In this document: piece after piece, positions 9,092-17,296 of the stretch
Numbering within the stretch: the stretch's first letter is position 1
Layout of the letters: every line of letters begins with the position of its first letter
Origin: Levilactobacillus brevis ATCC 14869 = DSM 20054
Lineage (GTDB): Bacteria > Bacillota > Bacilli > Lactobacillales > Lactobacillaceae
Direction: 5' to 3'
Length of the DNA stretch: 64,000 nt
Assembly (NCBI RefSeq): GCF_001433855.1
Contig: NZ_AZCP01000002.1
Coordinates: forward strand, 310,001-374,000
Notes under the pieces: generated by a model
The model's database searches: none
What the model was told of the DNA's origin: nothing
Seen by the model: only the letters and a program-made list of their open reading frames with translations
Position numbers and translations under genes: made by a program

Positions 9092-9814
9092 ATGCATTAT
9101 TCTTTATTGGTTCGTTGTATCGCAGAATTTATTGGGACGGCTATCATGGTTGCCTTGGGTAACGGTTCCGTCGCTAACGTTGAATTAAAGGGTACCAAAG
9201 GTTATCACGGTGGTTGGGTCTTAATTGGCTTTGGCTACGGTATTGGGGTCATGATCCCCGCCTTAATGTTTGCCACCGTATCGGGTGCGCAAATTAATCC
9301 TGCCATGACGCTGGCTATGGCCGTTACGGGTAATTTCCCTTGGGGCGAAGTAGCGCCCTACATCGTGGCGCAAGTCTTGGGGGCCATCATTGGTCAACTC
9401 ACTTTGGTATTGGCTTACAAGCCTTACTACGACAAAACAACCGACGCAGAAGCCATCCTGGGAACCTTTTCCACGATTGATGCCGCTGACAGCAAGTTAA
9501 ATGGGTTCATTAACGAATTTATTGGAACCTTTTTACTTGTGTTGGGGGCCATCAGTATGACGGCCGATAAACTTGATCCACGGGCGGATTTTATCGGCTT
9601 AGGCTTCTTAGTCATGTGTTTAGTCATTTCCTTTGGGGGACCAACTGGTCCAGCGTTGAATCCCGCCAGAGATATTGGCCCACGGTTACTCCACGCCATT
9701 TGGCCATTTGAGCATAAAGGCAGCTCCCAATTTGGGTATAGCTGGGTGCCAATCGTCGCGCCAATTGCTGGTGCGATTGCGGCAGCCGTCCTCTATCAGG
9801 GCGTCTTCCAATAA
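9092..9814 (+). CDS. larD: Aquaglyceroporin-type lactic acid channel, LarD position
   Basis: A 240-residue MIP-family channel with six predicted membrane helices and both NPA boxes (INPAMTLA and LNPARDIG), the second followed by the Asp typical of glycerol facilitators. In L. plantarum LarD (GlpF1) carries lactic acid across the membrane. The N-terminus here (LVRCIAEFIGTAIMVALGNG) resembles general GlpF paralogues as much as LarD, so lactate transport is inferred mainly from its place in the operon, 7 bases after larE. It may also pass glycerol and water. A strong hairpin follows it. Confidence 0.82.
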   Translation: MHYSLLVRCIAEFIGTAIMVALGNGSVANVELKGTKGYHGGWVLIGFGYGIGVMIPALMFATVSGAQINPAMTLAMAVTGNFPWGEVAPYIVAQVLGAIIGQLTLVLAYKPYYDKTTDAEAILGTFSTIDAADSKLNGFINEFIGTFLLVLGAISMTADKLDPRADFIGLGFLVMCLVISFGGPTGPALNPARDIGPRLLHAIWPFEHKGSSQFGYSWVPIVAPIAGAIAAAVLYQGVFQ

Positions 9815-9834
9815 GCTCTAACTCGTTATTTTTG

Positions 9835-9881
9835 AAAAAGTAGGTCGCCCGGCTTTATCAGGCAACCTGCTTTTTGTTTTT
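9835..9881 (+). terminator. Terminator between larD and the nickel permease gene
   Basis: AAAAAGTAGGTCGCC pairs with GGCAACCTGCTTTTT (two mismatches) followed by GTTTT. The next gene starts 20 bases later with no visible promoter, so read-through probably sets its level. Confidence 0.75.
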
Positions 9882-9900
9882 AGAAAGGACGTTTCTTTCA

Positions 9901-10884
9901 ATGAAAAAGCTGATCTTTACCGCAGCGCTTCCCTACTATCTTCTCTCTTTTTTGCTACATGCCATCGCGCTTCTTTGTCTGTGGCTCGCCGCTAGCCAAC
10001 AGCCAACTTTCTGGGGCCTCGGCTTACTGGCTTACACACTGGGCCTCCGCCACGCCTTTGACGCCGATCACATTGCCGCCATTGACAATACCGTTCGCAA
10101 GCTGGTGAATCAGCGCCAACCCGCAACGGGAGTGGGCTTTTACTTCTCGCTGGGCCATTCCACGGTAGTGTGTCTCTTAATCTTAGTCGTCAGCATCTCG
10201 ATGCCTTTAGTTAAGCAACACCTACCGATTTTAGAAATTCTGGGTGGTCGAATCGGTGGCTTGGTATCTGGGAGCTTTTTGTTAATCTTAGCTTTTGCAA
10301 ACTTGTTAATCTTTATCAACTTGTATCGAACAACTCGTCAATCGGCTACCACCACGGACGAGCTCTTACAACAACGGGGCTTCCTAACACGAATCTTAGC
10401 GCCACTCCTCCGCTTGATTAATCATAGCTGGCAAATGTATCCGATTGGCTTTCTTTTTGGCCTCGGCTTTGATACGGCTACGGAAATTGCCTTGATTGCC
10501 CTCTCGGCAGGCCATGCGCAAACGGCGGTTGGTTGGGGCGTGGCTGCCTTTCCGCTGCTCTTCGCTGCCGGAATGAACCTCATGGATACCACGGACTCTG
10601 TTATGATGACTGGTGCTTACCAGTGGGCATTTGCCACACCGGAACGCAAACGACATTATAACTTGACCGTTACCGCGATTTCGGTCATTGCCGCCTTTAT
10701 GATTGGCAACATCGAATTGCTCCAAGTGGGCGTCAGCCTCATGAAGAAAGCCAGTGGGATGTGGCTATGGCTGGGAAACTTGGAATTCGGTCAGGTGGGT
10801 TATTATCTGGTCGCCCTACTGCTGATCGTGTGGGCCGCAGCCTACTTGAGTTGGCATCGTAAAACACATAAACTAGCAGAATAG
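9901..10884 (+). CDS. NiCoT-family nickel/cobalt permease
   Basis: A 327-residue membrane protein with about eight helices. The NiCoT signature RHAFDADHIAAIDN (HX4DH metal site, helix II) is intact, as are LGHSTVV, GFDTATEIAL and the FAAGMNLMDTTDSVMM loop. The frame is open to a TTG at 9874 inside the preceding terminator, but ATG 9901 behind AGAAAGGACG gives a normal MKKLIF start. Directly downstream of the lar genes it most likely supplies nickel for LarA; in L. plantarum that job is done by the ABC system LarMN(Q)O. Cobalt transport for B12 is an alternative. Confidence 0.93.
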   Translation: MKKLIFTAALPYYLLSFLLHAIALLCLWLAASQQPTFWGLGLLAYTLGLRHAFDADHIAAIDNTVRKLVNQRQPATGVGFYFSLGHSTVVCLLILVVSISMPLVKQHLPILEILGGRIGGLVSGSFLLILAFANLLIFINLYRTTRQSATTTDELLQQRGFLTRILAPLLRLINHSWQMYPIGFLFGLGFDTATEIALIALSAGHAQTAVGWGVAAFPLLFAAGMNLMDTTDSVMMTGAYQWAFATPERKRHYNLTVTAISVIAAFMIGNIELLQVGVSLMKKASGMWLWLGNLEFGQVGYYLVALLLIVWAAAYLSWHRKTHKLAE

Positions 10885-10891
10885 AACTGGA

Positions 10892-10930
10892 AGACACTAC
10901 TCGGTAAGTTAAGACTGGGTGGCGTTTTTT
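10892..10930 (+). terminator. Probable terminator after the nickel permease gene
   Basis: CACTACTCGG pairs with CTGGGTGGCG through several G-U pairs and one mismatch, followed by T6. Weak stem but a good T-run. Confidence 0.45.
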
Positions 10931-11025
10931 GGTATTTTCAACTATAAAATAAATGCTATTTAGACTAACTTCAGTTATGCTGATCCTGTTCATACAGCTC
11001 GTCTAATTAAGAAAGGATCTTGAAT

Positions 11026-11772
11026 ATGGAATTTAACGTCCAACGTGACGGTCTCACTTTGGCTGGCATTTACGAACCGGCTACTCAGCCCAATGGCACC
11101 ATTGCTATCTTAATGCATGGGTTTACTGGGAATCGCGGCTATGCCCCAACATCCTTGTTAAATCAATTGGCTAACCGGCTACGAACGGTGGGGATTAGCA
11201 CCGTACGGTTTGACTTTAACGGTCATGGTCAAAGCGATGGGGATTTTGTGCATATGACCGTTCTCAACGAAATCGCCGATGCCCAAGCCGTGCTCACCGC
11301 GGTTCACCACCGATTAGAACCTAAACACATTGACTTACTAGGCCACTCTCAGGGCGGCGTAGTGGCAAGCATGCTCGCTGGGTACTATCCTGACTGGATT
11401 CATCGGCTAGTACTGTTAGCACCAGCAGCTACGCTTAAAACCGACGCTTTAGCTGGTCAAACGCGTGGCCTCGTCTACGATCCCGATCATATCCCGGAAA
11501 AGCTGCCATTAGATACCACCCGCGTGCTCGGCGGATTCTATCTGCGTACGGCACAGGCCTTACCGATTTACGAAACGGCCCAACGATTCACCGGTCCCGT
11601 TTGTCTGATTCACGGGACTAATGATCAAGTTGTCAGTGATACTGCCACCAAACGTTATCATGCTAGTTATTCACAAAGCGACTTACATTTGATTCCTGGT
11701 GCTAGTCACGGATTAGACGGCGCTGCTCGTCAATCGGTGTTGGCATTAACGACGAAATTTCTATTGGAATAA
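11026..11772 (+). CDS. Alpha/beta hydrolase, cinnamoyl/feruloyl esterase-like
   Basis: A 248-residue serine hydrolase. The ATG at 11026 follows GAAAGGATC; an in-frame TTG lies 6 bases earlier. The oxyanion segment is HGFTGNRG, the nucleophile elbow GHSQGG (about residue 107), the acid in GTNDQVV and the catalytic His in PGASHGLDG. Length and motif spacing are those of the Lactobacillus cinnamoyl esterase Lj0536 as recalled, which has a short lid between strands 6 and 7. Cytoplasmic, no signal peptide. A role in hydroxycinnamate ester hydrolysis is plausible but short acyl esters are equally possible. Confidence 0.85.
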   Translation: MEFNVQRDGLTLAGIYEPATQPNGTIAILMHGFTGNRGYAPTSLLNQLANRLRTVGISTVRFDFNGHGQSDGDFVHMTVLNEIADAQAVLTAVHHRLEPKHIDLLGHSQGGVVASMLAGYYPDWIHRLVLLAPAATLKTDALAGQTRGLVYDPDHIPEKLPLDTTRVLGGFYLRTAQALPIYETAQRFTGPVCLIHGTNDQVVSDTATKRYHASYSQSDLHLIPGASHGLDGAARQSVLALTTKFLLE

Positions 11773-11834
11773 AGCACAACGATCATCCTAACTCACCATA
11801 GCCGTCACGTTTTCTCATCTTCTTTTAATTTTTG

Positions 11835-11863
11835 TTGTTTCATCTGTAACCCGCGTGTATACT
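11835..11863 (+). promoter_or_regulatory. Promoter of the GNAT gene
   Basis: TTGTTT (11835-11840), 17-base spacer, TATACT (11858-11863); the ATG follows 85 bases later, giving an untranslated leader of about 75 bases. Confidence 0.55.
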
Positions 11864-11948
11864 AGGGCATCAAAGAGATGATAGCTGATGACAAAAAAAC
11901 GTTTTGATCCTTTCTGCTAAGTTAATGCCAAGGAAAGGTTAAAATAAA

Positions 11949-12368
11949 ATGATAAAATACACGCAATCACGTCCCACTGAAGTAACGAATGATGACCTCC
12001 TAGCACTTTACCGAAGTGTCGGTTGGTCGGCTTATCTACAACACCCAGCCAATACCTTAGCGGCCTTTGACCATTCGACTGTTCTCTGGGCGACCGAACA
12101 AGGTCACTTAATCGGGCTGATTCGCGGAATCACTGATAATCACACCATTCTTTACATTCAAGATATTCTGGTGATGCCGGCTAAACAGCGCCAACAAGTT
12201 GGCACGACCCTAGTTCACTGTTTCTTAAACCAACATGCAGCGATCGGTCAAACCGTACTAATCACTGATCCCGAACCACGAACACAGGCTTTCTATGCGT
12301 CATTAGGCTTTCGAGAAGTCCTACCGCAAGATTACGGACGCGCATTTGTCTTGGATCGCCGTTATTAA
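11949..12368 (+). CDS. GNAT family N-acetyltransferase
   Basis: A 139-residue acetyltransferase. The GNAT fold is shown by the beta4 segment ILYIQDILVMPAKQRQQVGT, where the Q/R-x-x-G/A acetyl-CoA loop is QRQQVG, and by the C-terminal AFYASLGFREV. The substrate cannot be predicted. It has its own promoter and a very strong terminator. The AAGGAAAGG ribosome site sits about 11 bases before the ATG. Confidence 0.88.
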   Translation: MIKYTQSRPTEVTNDDLLALYRSVGWSAYLQHPANTLAAFDHSTVLWATEQGHLIGLIRGITDNHTILYIQDILVMPAKQRQQVGTTLVHCFLNQHAAIGQTVLITDPEPRTQAFYASLGFREVLPQDYGRAFVLDRRY

Positions 12369-12375
12369 CTGACTA

Positions 12376-12414
12376 GTAAAAGGACGAGAAAAGCGAATTT
12401 TCTCGTCCTTTTAC
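12376..12414. terminator. Perfect 17-bp hairpin terminator
   Basis: GTAAAAGGACGAGAAAA and its exact complement flank the loop GCGAA. A/T tails on both sides make it bidirectional. The AGGACGAGAAA core recurs in the hairpin at 41905-41943. Confidence 0.85.
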
Positions 12415-12434
12415 ATGGCGTTATTCACCCCTAC

Positions 12435-12607
12435 CTAGTCATGAACGCTACCGATTAATGTACTGAAGGTTTGGTCACCAACTGTATATCGACTATAGTA
12501 TTCAATTGGCATATCATCATCCGTTTTCCCGGAAAAGATGAACGGTTTGTGCTGGTTGACGATGCTTTCCTGAATACCACAGTCGCTACCAAATTGGTGG
12601 CAAACAA
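12435..12607 (-). pseudogene. Remnant of an unidentified gene
   Basis: Reading the minus strand, a frame ending at the stop complementary to 12435-12437 encodes a protein-like C-terminus (HQFGSDCGIQESIVNQHKPF, then IFSGKTDDDMPIEYYSRYTV and GDQTFSTLIGSVHD). The frame is blocked upstream by TAA and has no start codon with a ribosome site, while another minus frame is open further upstream. This looks like the decayed 3' end of a gene. I do not recognise the family. The stretch 12369-12911 holds no intact gene. Confidence 0.35.
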
Positions 12608-12673
12608 TTCTTTACCAAGATTAACCTTCTTGAATTGTAGCAGGCTACACTCAACCATCATTACCTATTAATT

Positions 12674-12715
12674 AAAAATGGACGCGGCCCTCATACCAGG
12701 ACCGTGTCCATTTTT
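12674..12715. terminator. Hairpin terminator flanking the gene remnant
   Basis: AAAAATGGACGCGGCCCT pairs with AGGACCGTGTCCATTTTT with two non-Watson-Crick positions. Symmetric A/T tails mean it can act on either strand. Confidence 0.65.
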
Positions 12716-12740
12716 AGTTGGTACGTTCTTCTTACTCTTC

Positions 12741-12834
12741 CGATTTATAAATGTATCCGGCACATTGTCTATTCATTAGTTCTACTTGATTCCCTATAAT
12801 TGAGCCGTTTGCCATATCCCTTAATTATCTCGAT
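12741..12834. repeat. Direct repeat, copy 1 (94 bp)
   Basis: About 86 percent identical, with one single-base gap, to 13274-13368 in the same orientation. Conserved blocks include GTATCCGGCACATTGTCTAT and CCTTAATTATCTCGAT. The two copies bracket the holin-like gene and about 440 bases of low-GC sequence. Confidence 0.85.
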
Positions 12835-12911
12835 GGAGGACGTAAAATATCTTGTGTAAACGTTGAATCATTTATGTATTAGAAAGGGGCCGTGACATAG
12901 CTCTCCGAATA

Positions 12912-13100
12912 CTACTCCCTAACAAAAATCCCCACTATCAAGTTTATAGTCCCGAAAATTGCATTGACAGTACTTATAATAAAGTCAAAACTGTCTTGTG
13001 CTCCTTGAAATCCTATTACTGCAACCAATAAGATAAATACACCAATCCAAAAGTGCCCCGCCTTAAAAAATCTTTTTTTAATCCCAATTTCATAATGCAT
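12912..13100 (-). CDS. Small holin-like membrane protein (possibly frameshifted)
   Basis: The longest plausible product from ATG 13100 is 62 residues: a basic N-terminus (IKKRFFKAGHFWIG), a hydrophobic stretch IGVFILLVAVIGF, a polar loop and IISTVNAIFGTINLIVGIFV. This resembles the phi-LC3-type phage holin family, whose members pair KxxFW near the N-terminus with VNAVFxxLxxLGI. The ribosome site GGGGAGGA abuts this ATG but is ideally placed (7 bases) for an ATG at 13093 in another frame, which a change in the A7 run (minus strand of 13073-13079) would restore. No other phage gene is near. Frame open upstream to 13142. Confidence 0.5.
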   Translation of the reverse strand: MHYEIGIKKRFFKAGHFWIGVFILLVAVIGFQGAQDSFDFIISTVNAIFGTINLIVGIFVRE

Positions 13101-13273
13101 TCCTCCCCTTTCAAACATCAATTCATAACTAAGCAATTCCATATCACCAGCTTAAGCACTTCCAAATAAAAACTATCTTTATTTGTATCAGTATGTTTAC
13201 TAATTATCCAAATTAAAATTCTTTTCTCCTTTAATTTATTAAAGGGTCATTATGGAATAGTTTCCATCATCCG

Positions 13274-13368
13274 CGATTTCTAAACGTATCCGGCACATTG
13301 TCTATTTCATTAGCGCCACTTGATTTTCTATAATTAGGCCGTTTGCTATGCCCCTTAATTATCTCGAT
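13274..13368. repeat. Direct repeat, copy 2 (95 bp)
   Basis: Partner of 12741-12834. It ends 105 bases before potA. The rest of 13101-13472 holds no gene, only this repeat and the pot promoter. Confidence 0.85.
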
Positions 13369-13386
13369 CCTTAGCATCTTTTTTCG

Positions 13387-13415
13387 TTCCTTTTTCCCGG
13401 TAAACCCGCTATAAT
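13387..13415 (+). promoter_or_regulatory. Probable promoter of potABCD
   Basis: A consensus TATAAT (13410-13415) follows a weak TTCCTT (13387-13392) at 17 bases, 57 bases before the potA ATG. Confidence 0.45.
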
Positions 13416-13472
13416 CAGTAGGGTTATCATCGTTTCATCCCACACTATTTAATCATCTAAAGGAGGCGCCTG

Positions 13473-14585
13473 ATGACTCAACCAATCATTGAACTTCATC
13501 AAGTTACAAAACGTTATGCTGACAACACCATTTTGAGTAACATTAATCTAACGCTCGAATCTGGTAAATTTTATACGTTGCTTGGGCCGTCGGGCTGTGG
13601 TAAAACCACCATTTTACGGACCATTGCCGGCTTCACTGATGCTACCACCGGTGACATTTTATTTGCCGGGAAACGAATCAATGATGTACCTGCGAACAAG
13701 CGCAATGTCAATACGGTCTTTCAAGACTACGCCCTCTTTCCACACATGACTGTCGCCGAAAATGTGGCCTTTGGACTCACCTTACAGAAACGGCCCAAAT
13801 CAGAAATTGCCGAACGGGTTAATCAGGCGCTACGTCTCGTCCAACTGGCCGACTATGGAGATCGCGCTATTAGTGCACTGTCTGGCGGCCAGCAGCAGCG
13901 AATTGCCATTGCCCGAGCCATTGTCATGCAGCCACAGGTTCTGTTGCTTGACGAACCCTTGTCTGCTCTGGATGCTAAATTGCGGCGGCAAATGCAATAT
14001 GAACTCCGCGACCTTCAGCAACGACTGGGTATTACCTTTCTCTTCGTCACCCACGACCAAGAGGAAGCGCTCGCGATGAGTGATGAAATCTTTGTCATGA
14101 ATCAGGGCGAAATCCTCCAAAGTGGCTCGCCAGTGGACATTTATGACGAACCCATCAATCACTTTGTGGCAGACTTCATTGGCGAGAGTAACATCTTACC
14201 CGGTAAAATGATTGATGATTTTCAAGTCGCCTTTGGGGGCCATCAGTTTGAATGCGCAGATGCCGGAATTCCGGTCAATGAACCCGTCGAGATTGTCATT
14301 CGACCAGAGGACTTAACTCTGACGGACTTGGCCCACGCCAAGTTGACGGTAACCATCAATACCCAGCTTTTCCGTGGGGACTACTATGAAATTGCCGCTA
14401 CTGATGGCTTAGGAAATGATTGGCTCATTCATTCAGTCAATCCCGCCGAAGACGGCGACCAAATCGGCCTAACTTTCCGACCACAAGACCTCCATGTCAT
14501 GCGCTTTGGTGAAAAGGAAGCTGAGTTTGATGCCCGACTTGAGACTTATGAAGGAACGGAGGATGATCGCTTTGACGAAACGTAA
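13473..14585 (+). CDS. potA: Spermidine/putrescine ABC transporter ATPase
   Basis: A 370-residue ATPase energising polyamine import. Walker [10 protein letters not shown] (about 38-46), Q-loop [17 protein letters not shown], signature LSGGQQQR, Walker [13 protein letters not shown] and H-loop [12 protein letters not shown] are all present. A C-terminal TOBE-like domain follows from about 240. The ATG has AAAGGAGG upstream. First gene of a four-gene operon in which each following gene overlaps the previous one. Confidence 0.96.
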   Translation: MTQPIIELHQVTKRYADNTILSNINLTLESGKFYTLLGPSGCGKTTILRTIAGFTDATTGDILFAGKRINDVPANKRNVNTVFQDYALFPHMTVAENVAFGLTLQKRPKSEIAERVNQALRLVQLADYGDRAISALSGGQQQRIAIARAIVMQPQVLLLDEPLSALDAKLRRQMQYELRDLQQRLGITFLFVTHDQEEALAMSDEIFVMNQGEILQSGSPVDIYDEPINHFVADFIGESNILPGKMIDDFQVAFGGHQFECADAGIPVNEPVEIVIRPEDLTLTDLAHAKLTVTINTQLFRGDYYEIAATDGLGNDWLIHSVNPAEDGDQIGLTFRPQDLHVMRFGEKEAEFDARLETYEGTEDDRFDET

Positions 14586-15387
14586 AACCTGGCTGTATTT
14601 CATCCCCTACGGTCTGTGGCTGGCGCTCTTTGTGATTGCGCCAGTCGCGTTAATCATTTACCAGTCTTTCTTTGATCTGGGTCATCACTTCACTCTAGCT
14701 AATTACAGCACTTATTTTGCCTCAGCGACTTATCTTAAAATGACGGTGAATTCAGTCTGGTACGCCCTACTAATCACCCTATTTACCGGTCTCATTAGCT
14801 ATCCAACTGCCTATTTTCTCCACCAATTAAAACACCGCCAATTCTGGTTATTATTGGTTATCTTGCCCACTTGGATTAACATCTTGCTCAAGGCCTATGC
14901 GTTTATCGGTATTTTTAGCCAAGCTGGGTTAGCCAATCAATTTCTAACCTTCATCGGCATTGGCCCGCAACAAATTCTGTTTACCAATGCCAGCTTTATC
15001 TTTGTGGCAACTTACATTCAGATTCCGTTCATGATTCTGCCCATTTTTAATGCCTTAGATGACCTCAACCCCGCGTTTATCAACGCCAGTCGGGACCTCG
15101 GCGCCAGCAACTGGCAAACTTTTCGACGTGTGATTTTTCCATTAACACTGCCAGGGGTCAAAGCTGGCGTTCAGGCTGTCTTTATTCCCTCTTTATCACT
15201 TTTCATGTTGACGCGGTTAATCGGTGGCAATAAAGTCATTACGCTCGGAACAGCGATTGAAGAACATTTTCTAACCACGATGAACTGGGGAATGGGCTCA
15301 ACGATTGGGGTCGTCTTAATTATTGCCATGATTATCGTCATGACACTAACTGGTGACCAGAAGCCGAAAGGGGGCGCTCCCCGATGA
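14572..15387 (+). CDS. potB: Spermidine/putrescine ABC transporter permease
   Basis: A 271-residue inner-membrane permease with about six helices and the EAA-type loop [26 protein letters not shown]. The frame is open to 14494, but GGAGG at 14558-14562 lies immediately before ATG 14563 and 9 bases before TTG 14572. The TTG, giving [14 protein letters not shown], is therefore preferred. The start lies inside potA by 14 bases and the stop overlaps potC by ATGA. Confidence 0.92.
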   Translation: MTKRKTWLYFIPYGLWLALFVIAPVALIIYQSFFDLGHHFTLANYSTYFASATYLKMTVNSVWYALLITLFTGLISYPTAYFLHQLKHRQFWLLLVILPTWINILLKAYAFIGIFSQAGLANQFLTFIGIGPQQILFTNASFIFVATYIQIPFMILPIFNALDDLNPAFINASRDLGASNWQTFRRVIFPLTLPGVKAGVQAVFIPSLSLFMLTRLIGGNKVITLGTAIEEHFLTTMNWGMGSTIGVVLIIAMIIVMTLTGDQKPKGGAPR

Positions 15388-16187
15388 AACAAAAATTCAC
15401 CCAACTTTACCTCATCGTGGTTTTTATCATTTTGTACGCTCCCATCGTCTTCTTAATCGCCTACTCCTTTAGCCAAGGCGATACCATGACCAACTATCAC
15501 GGCTTTACGTGGCGACACTATCAAACGTTATTTAGCGACTCCCGAATGCTAGCAATTGTTGCCAACACCTTACTAGTCGCTCTGCTCTCCTCGCTAATTG
15601 CGACGTTAATTGGAACGCTGGGCGCCCTAGGGATCAACCGCACCACCAAACGGGTTACTCGTGAATCTCTACTGACCCTCAACAACGTACTCATGGTCTC
15701 TCCCGATGTTATTATTGGGGCTAGTTTCTTAATCTTCTTCACGATGCTTAAGATTCCATTGGGGTTTGGGTCGGTACTGTTAAGCCATATCGCCTTTGAA
15801 ATTCCCATTGTTGTCCTGATGGTCTTGCCTCGTCTCAGAGAAATGTCTGCCTCGATGCTTGATGCCGCTCAGGACCTCGGCGCAACAACCCGCCAATTAC
15901 TTTCACAGGTCATCATTCCCTTTATTTCTCCCGGAATTTTTGCCGGATTCTTTATGGCATTAACTTATTCACTAGATGATTTTGCCGTGACCTTCTTTGT
16001 CACGGGTAATGGCTTTTCTACCCTATCAGTTGAAATCTATTCCCGTGCCCGTCAAGGCATTAACCTGGAAATCAATGCCTTATCGGGTGTTATGTTCCTC
16101 TTTTCTCTGCTACTTGTCGGTGGTTATTACTGGATTCAGCAGGTCAGTCAAAAGCGCAAACAACGTAAACGGGGGGCGATCTCATGA
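15384..16187 (+). CDS. potC: Spermidine/putrescine ABC transporter permease
   Basis: A 267-residue permease, partner of PotB. Six helices and the EAA loop LDAAQDLGATTRQLLSQVIIPFISPG are visible. It overlaps potB and potD by 4 bases each. The C-terminal tail is strongly basic (KRKQRKRG), consistent with a cytoplasmic end. Confidence 0.95.
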   Translation: MKQKFTQLYLIVVFIILYAPIVFLIAYSFSQGDTMTNYHGFTWRHYQTLFSDSRMLAIVANTLLVALLSSLIATLIGTLGALGINRTTKRVTRESLLTLNNVLMVSPDVIIGASFLIFFTMLKIPLGFGSVLLSHIAFEIPIVVLMVLPRLREMSASMLDAAQDLGATTRQLLSQVIIPFISPGIFAGFFMALTYSLDDFAVTFFVTGNGFSTLSVEIYSRARQGINLEINALSGVMFLFSLLLVGGYYWIQQVSQKRKQRKRGAIS

Positions 16188-17254
16188 AACGACTACTCAG
16201 TTTAGCAATTGCCCTAATCGCCATTTGTGGTCTGCTCGCCTATTCGAGTCAGTCGTTGGAACGCTCTAGTGGGAGCACTGGAAGTAAGGTGCTTAATCTT
16301 TATAATTGGGGCGACTACATTGATCCCAGCCTACTGACAAAGTTCCAAAAGGAAACTGGCTACCACGTCAATGTCGAAACCTTTGATAGTAACGAAGCAA
16401 TGTATACTAAGATTCAACAAGGCGGCACGCATTATGATCTGGCCGTCCCTAGTGAATACATGGTTGCTAAGATGAAACGCGCCCATCTTCTTCGACCATT
16501 GGATAAGTCGAAGCTCACCGGGTGGGCAAACTACGATCAACGCTTCTTAAATCAATCATTTGACCGCGATAACCGTTACTCCATCCCCTACTTCTGGGGC
16601 ACATTAGGCATTGTTTACAATGATAAGTACGTCAAGGCCAGCGAAGTGCAACACTGGCAAGATTTGTGGTCACCCCGGTGGAAAAAGCAAATTATGTTAA
16701 TCGATTCAGCACGCGATATCATGGGTATGGCTCTAATCACACTGGGAAAGTCCATGAACACGACCAATCCACAAACATTGCTAGCGGCTCAAAAAAAATT
16801 GGATCAATTATCACCTAACGTCAAAGCCATTGTCGCCGATGAAATTAAAATGTACATGATTCAAGATGAAGCACCACTGGCCGTCGACTGGTCCGGTGAA
16901 GCAGCCGAAATGCTGGCCGGTAATTCACATTTACACTACGTGGTCCCACGTGAAGGCAGCAATTTGTGGTTTGACAATCTAGTTATTCCCAAGACGGCCC
17001 AACACACTAAGGCCATCTACGCATTCTTAAACTTTATGAGCCAACCGGATAATGCCGCCCAAAACGCGACCTATATTGGTTACGCGACACCGAACCAGCG
17101 GGCTAAAGAACGCTTACCACAGGCCATTCGCAATGACCGCCAATTTTATCCCGACGAGCAAACACTCCGACACTTACAAGTCTATCGTGATCTGTCACCC
17201 ACTAAGGTTGAGTTATATAACGATCGCTATCTTGAATTTAAAATGCATCATTAA
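16184..17254 (+). CDS. potD: Spermidine/putrescine-binding protein
   Basis: A 356-residue extracellular solute-binding protein. The N-terminal hydrophobic helix (MKRLLSLAIALIAICGLLAY) has a cysteine at 15 but no proper lipobox, so a membrane-anchored, non-lipidated form is likely. The polyamine-binding motif LYNWGDYIDPSLL opens the mature domain and IPYFWGTLGIVYN, DWSGEAAEM and EGSNLWFDNL line the pocket in PotD/PotF proteins. It overlaps potC by ATGA and ends just before a bidirectional terminator. Confidence 0.95.
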   Translation: MKRLLSLAIALIAICGLLAYSSQSLERSSGSTGSKVLNLYNWGDYIDPSLLTKFQKETGYHVNVETFDSNEAMYTKIQQGGTHYDLAVPSEYMVAKMKRAHLLRPLDKSKLTGWANYDQRFLNQSFDRDNRYSIPYFWGTLGIVYNDKYVKASEVQHWQDLWSPRWKKQIMLIDSARDIMGMALITLGKSMNTTNPQTLLAAQKKLDQLSPNVKAIVADEIKMYMIQDEAPLAVDWSGEAAEMLAGNSHLHYVVPREGSNLWFDNLVIPKTAQHTKAIYAFLNFMSQPDNAAQNATYIGYATPNQRAKERLPQAIRNDRQFYPDEQTLRHLQVYRDLSPTKVELYNDRYLEFKMHH

Positions 17255-17261
17255 GTACACG

Positions 17262-17294
17262 AAAAAGGCTGTGGGCACTGCCCACAGCCTTTTT
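17262..17294. terminator. Bidirectional terminator between potD and pstB
   Basis: AAAAAGGCTGTGGGC and GCCCACAGCCTTTTT form a perfect 15-bp stem with loop ACT. Confidence 0.92.
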
Positions 17295-17296
17295 GA

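Noticed and set aside
9874-9900. TTG 9874 as start of the nickel permease
   Set aside because: It lies within the larD terminator T-run and upstream of the ribosome site that serves ATG 9901.
12720-13400. Prophage or CRISPR remnant
   Set aside because: Only two repeat copies with a 440-base gap and one holin-like ORF; no integrase, terminase, capsid or cas gene.
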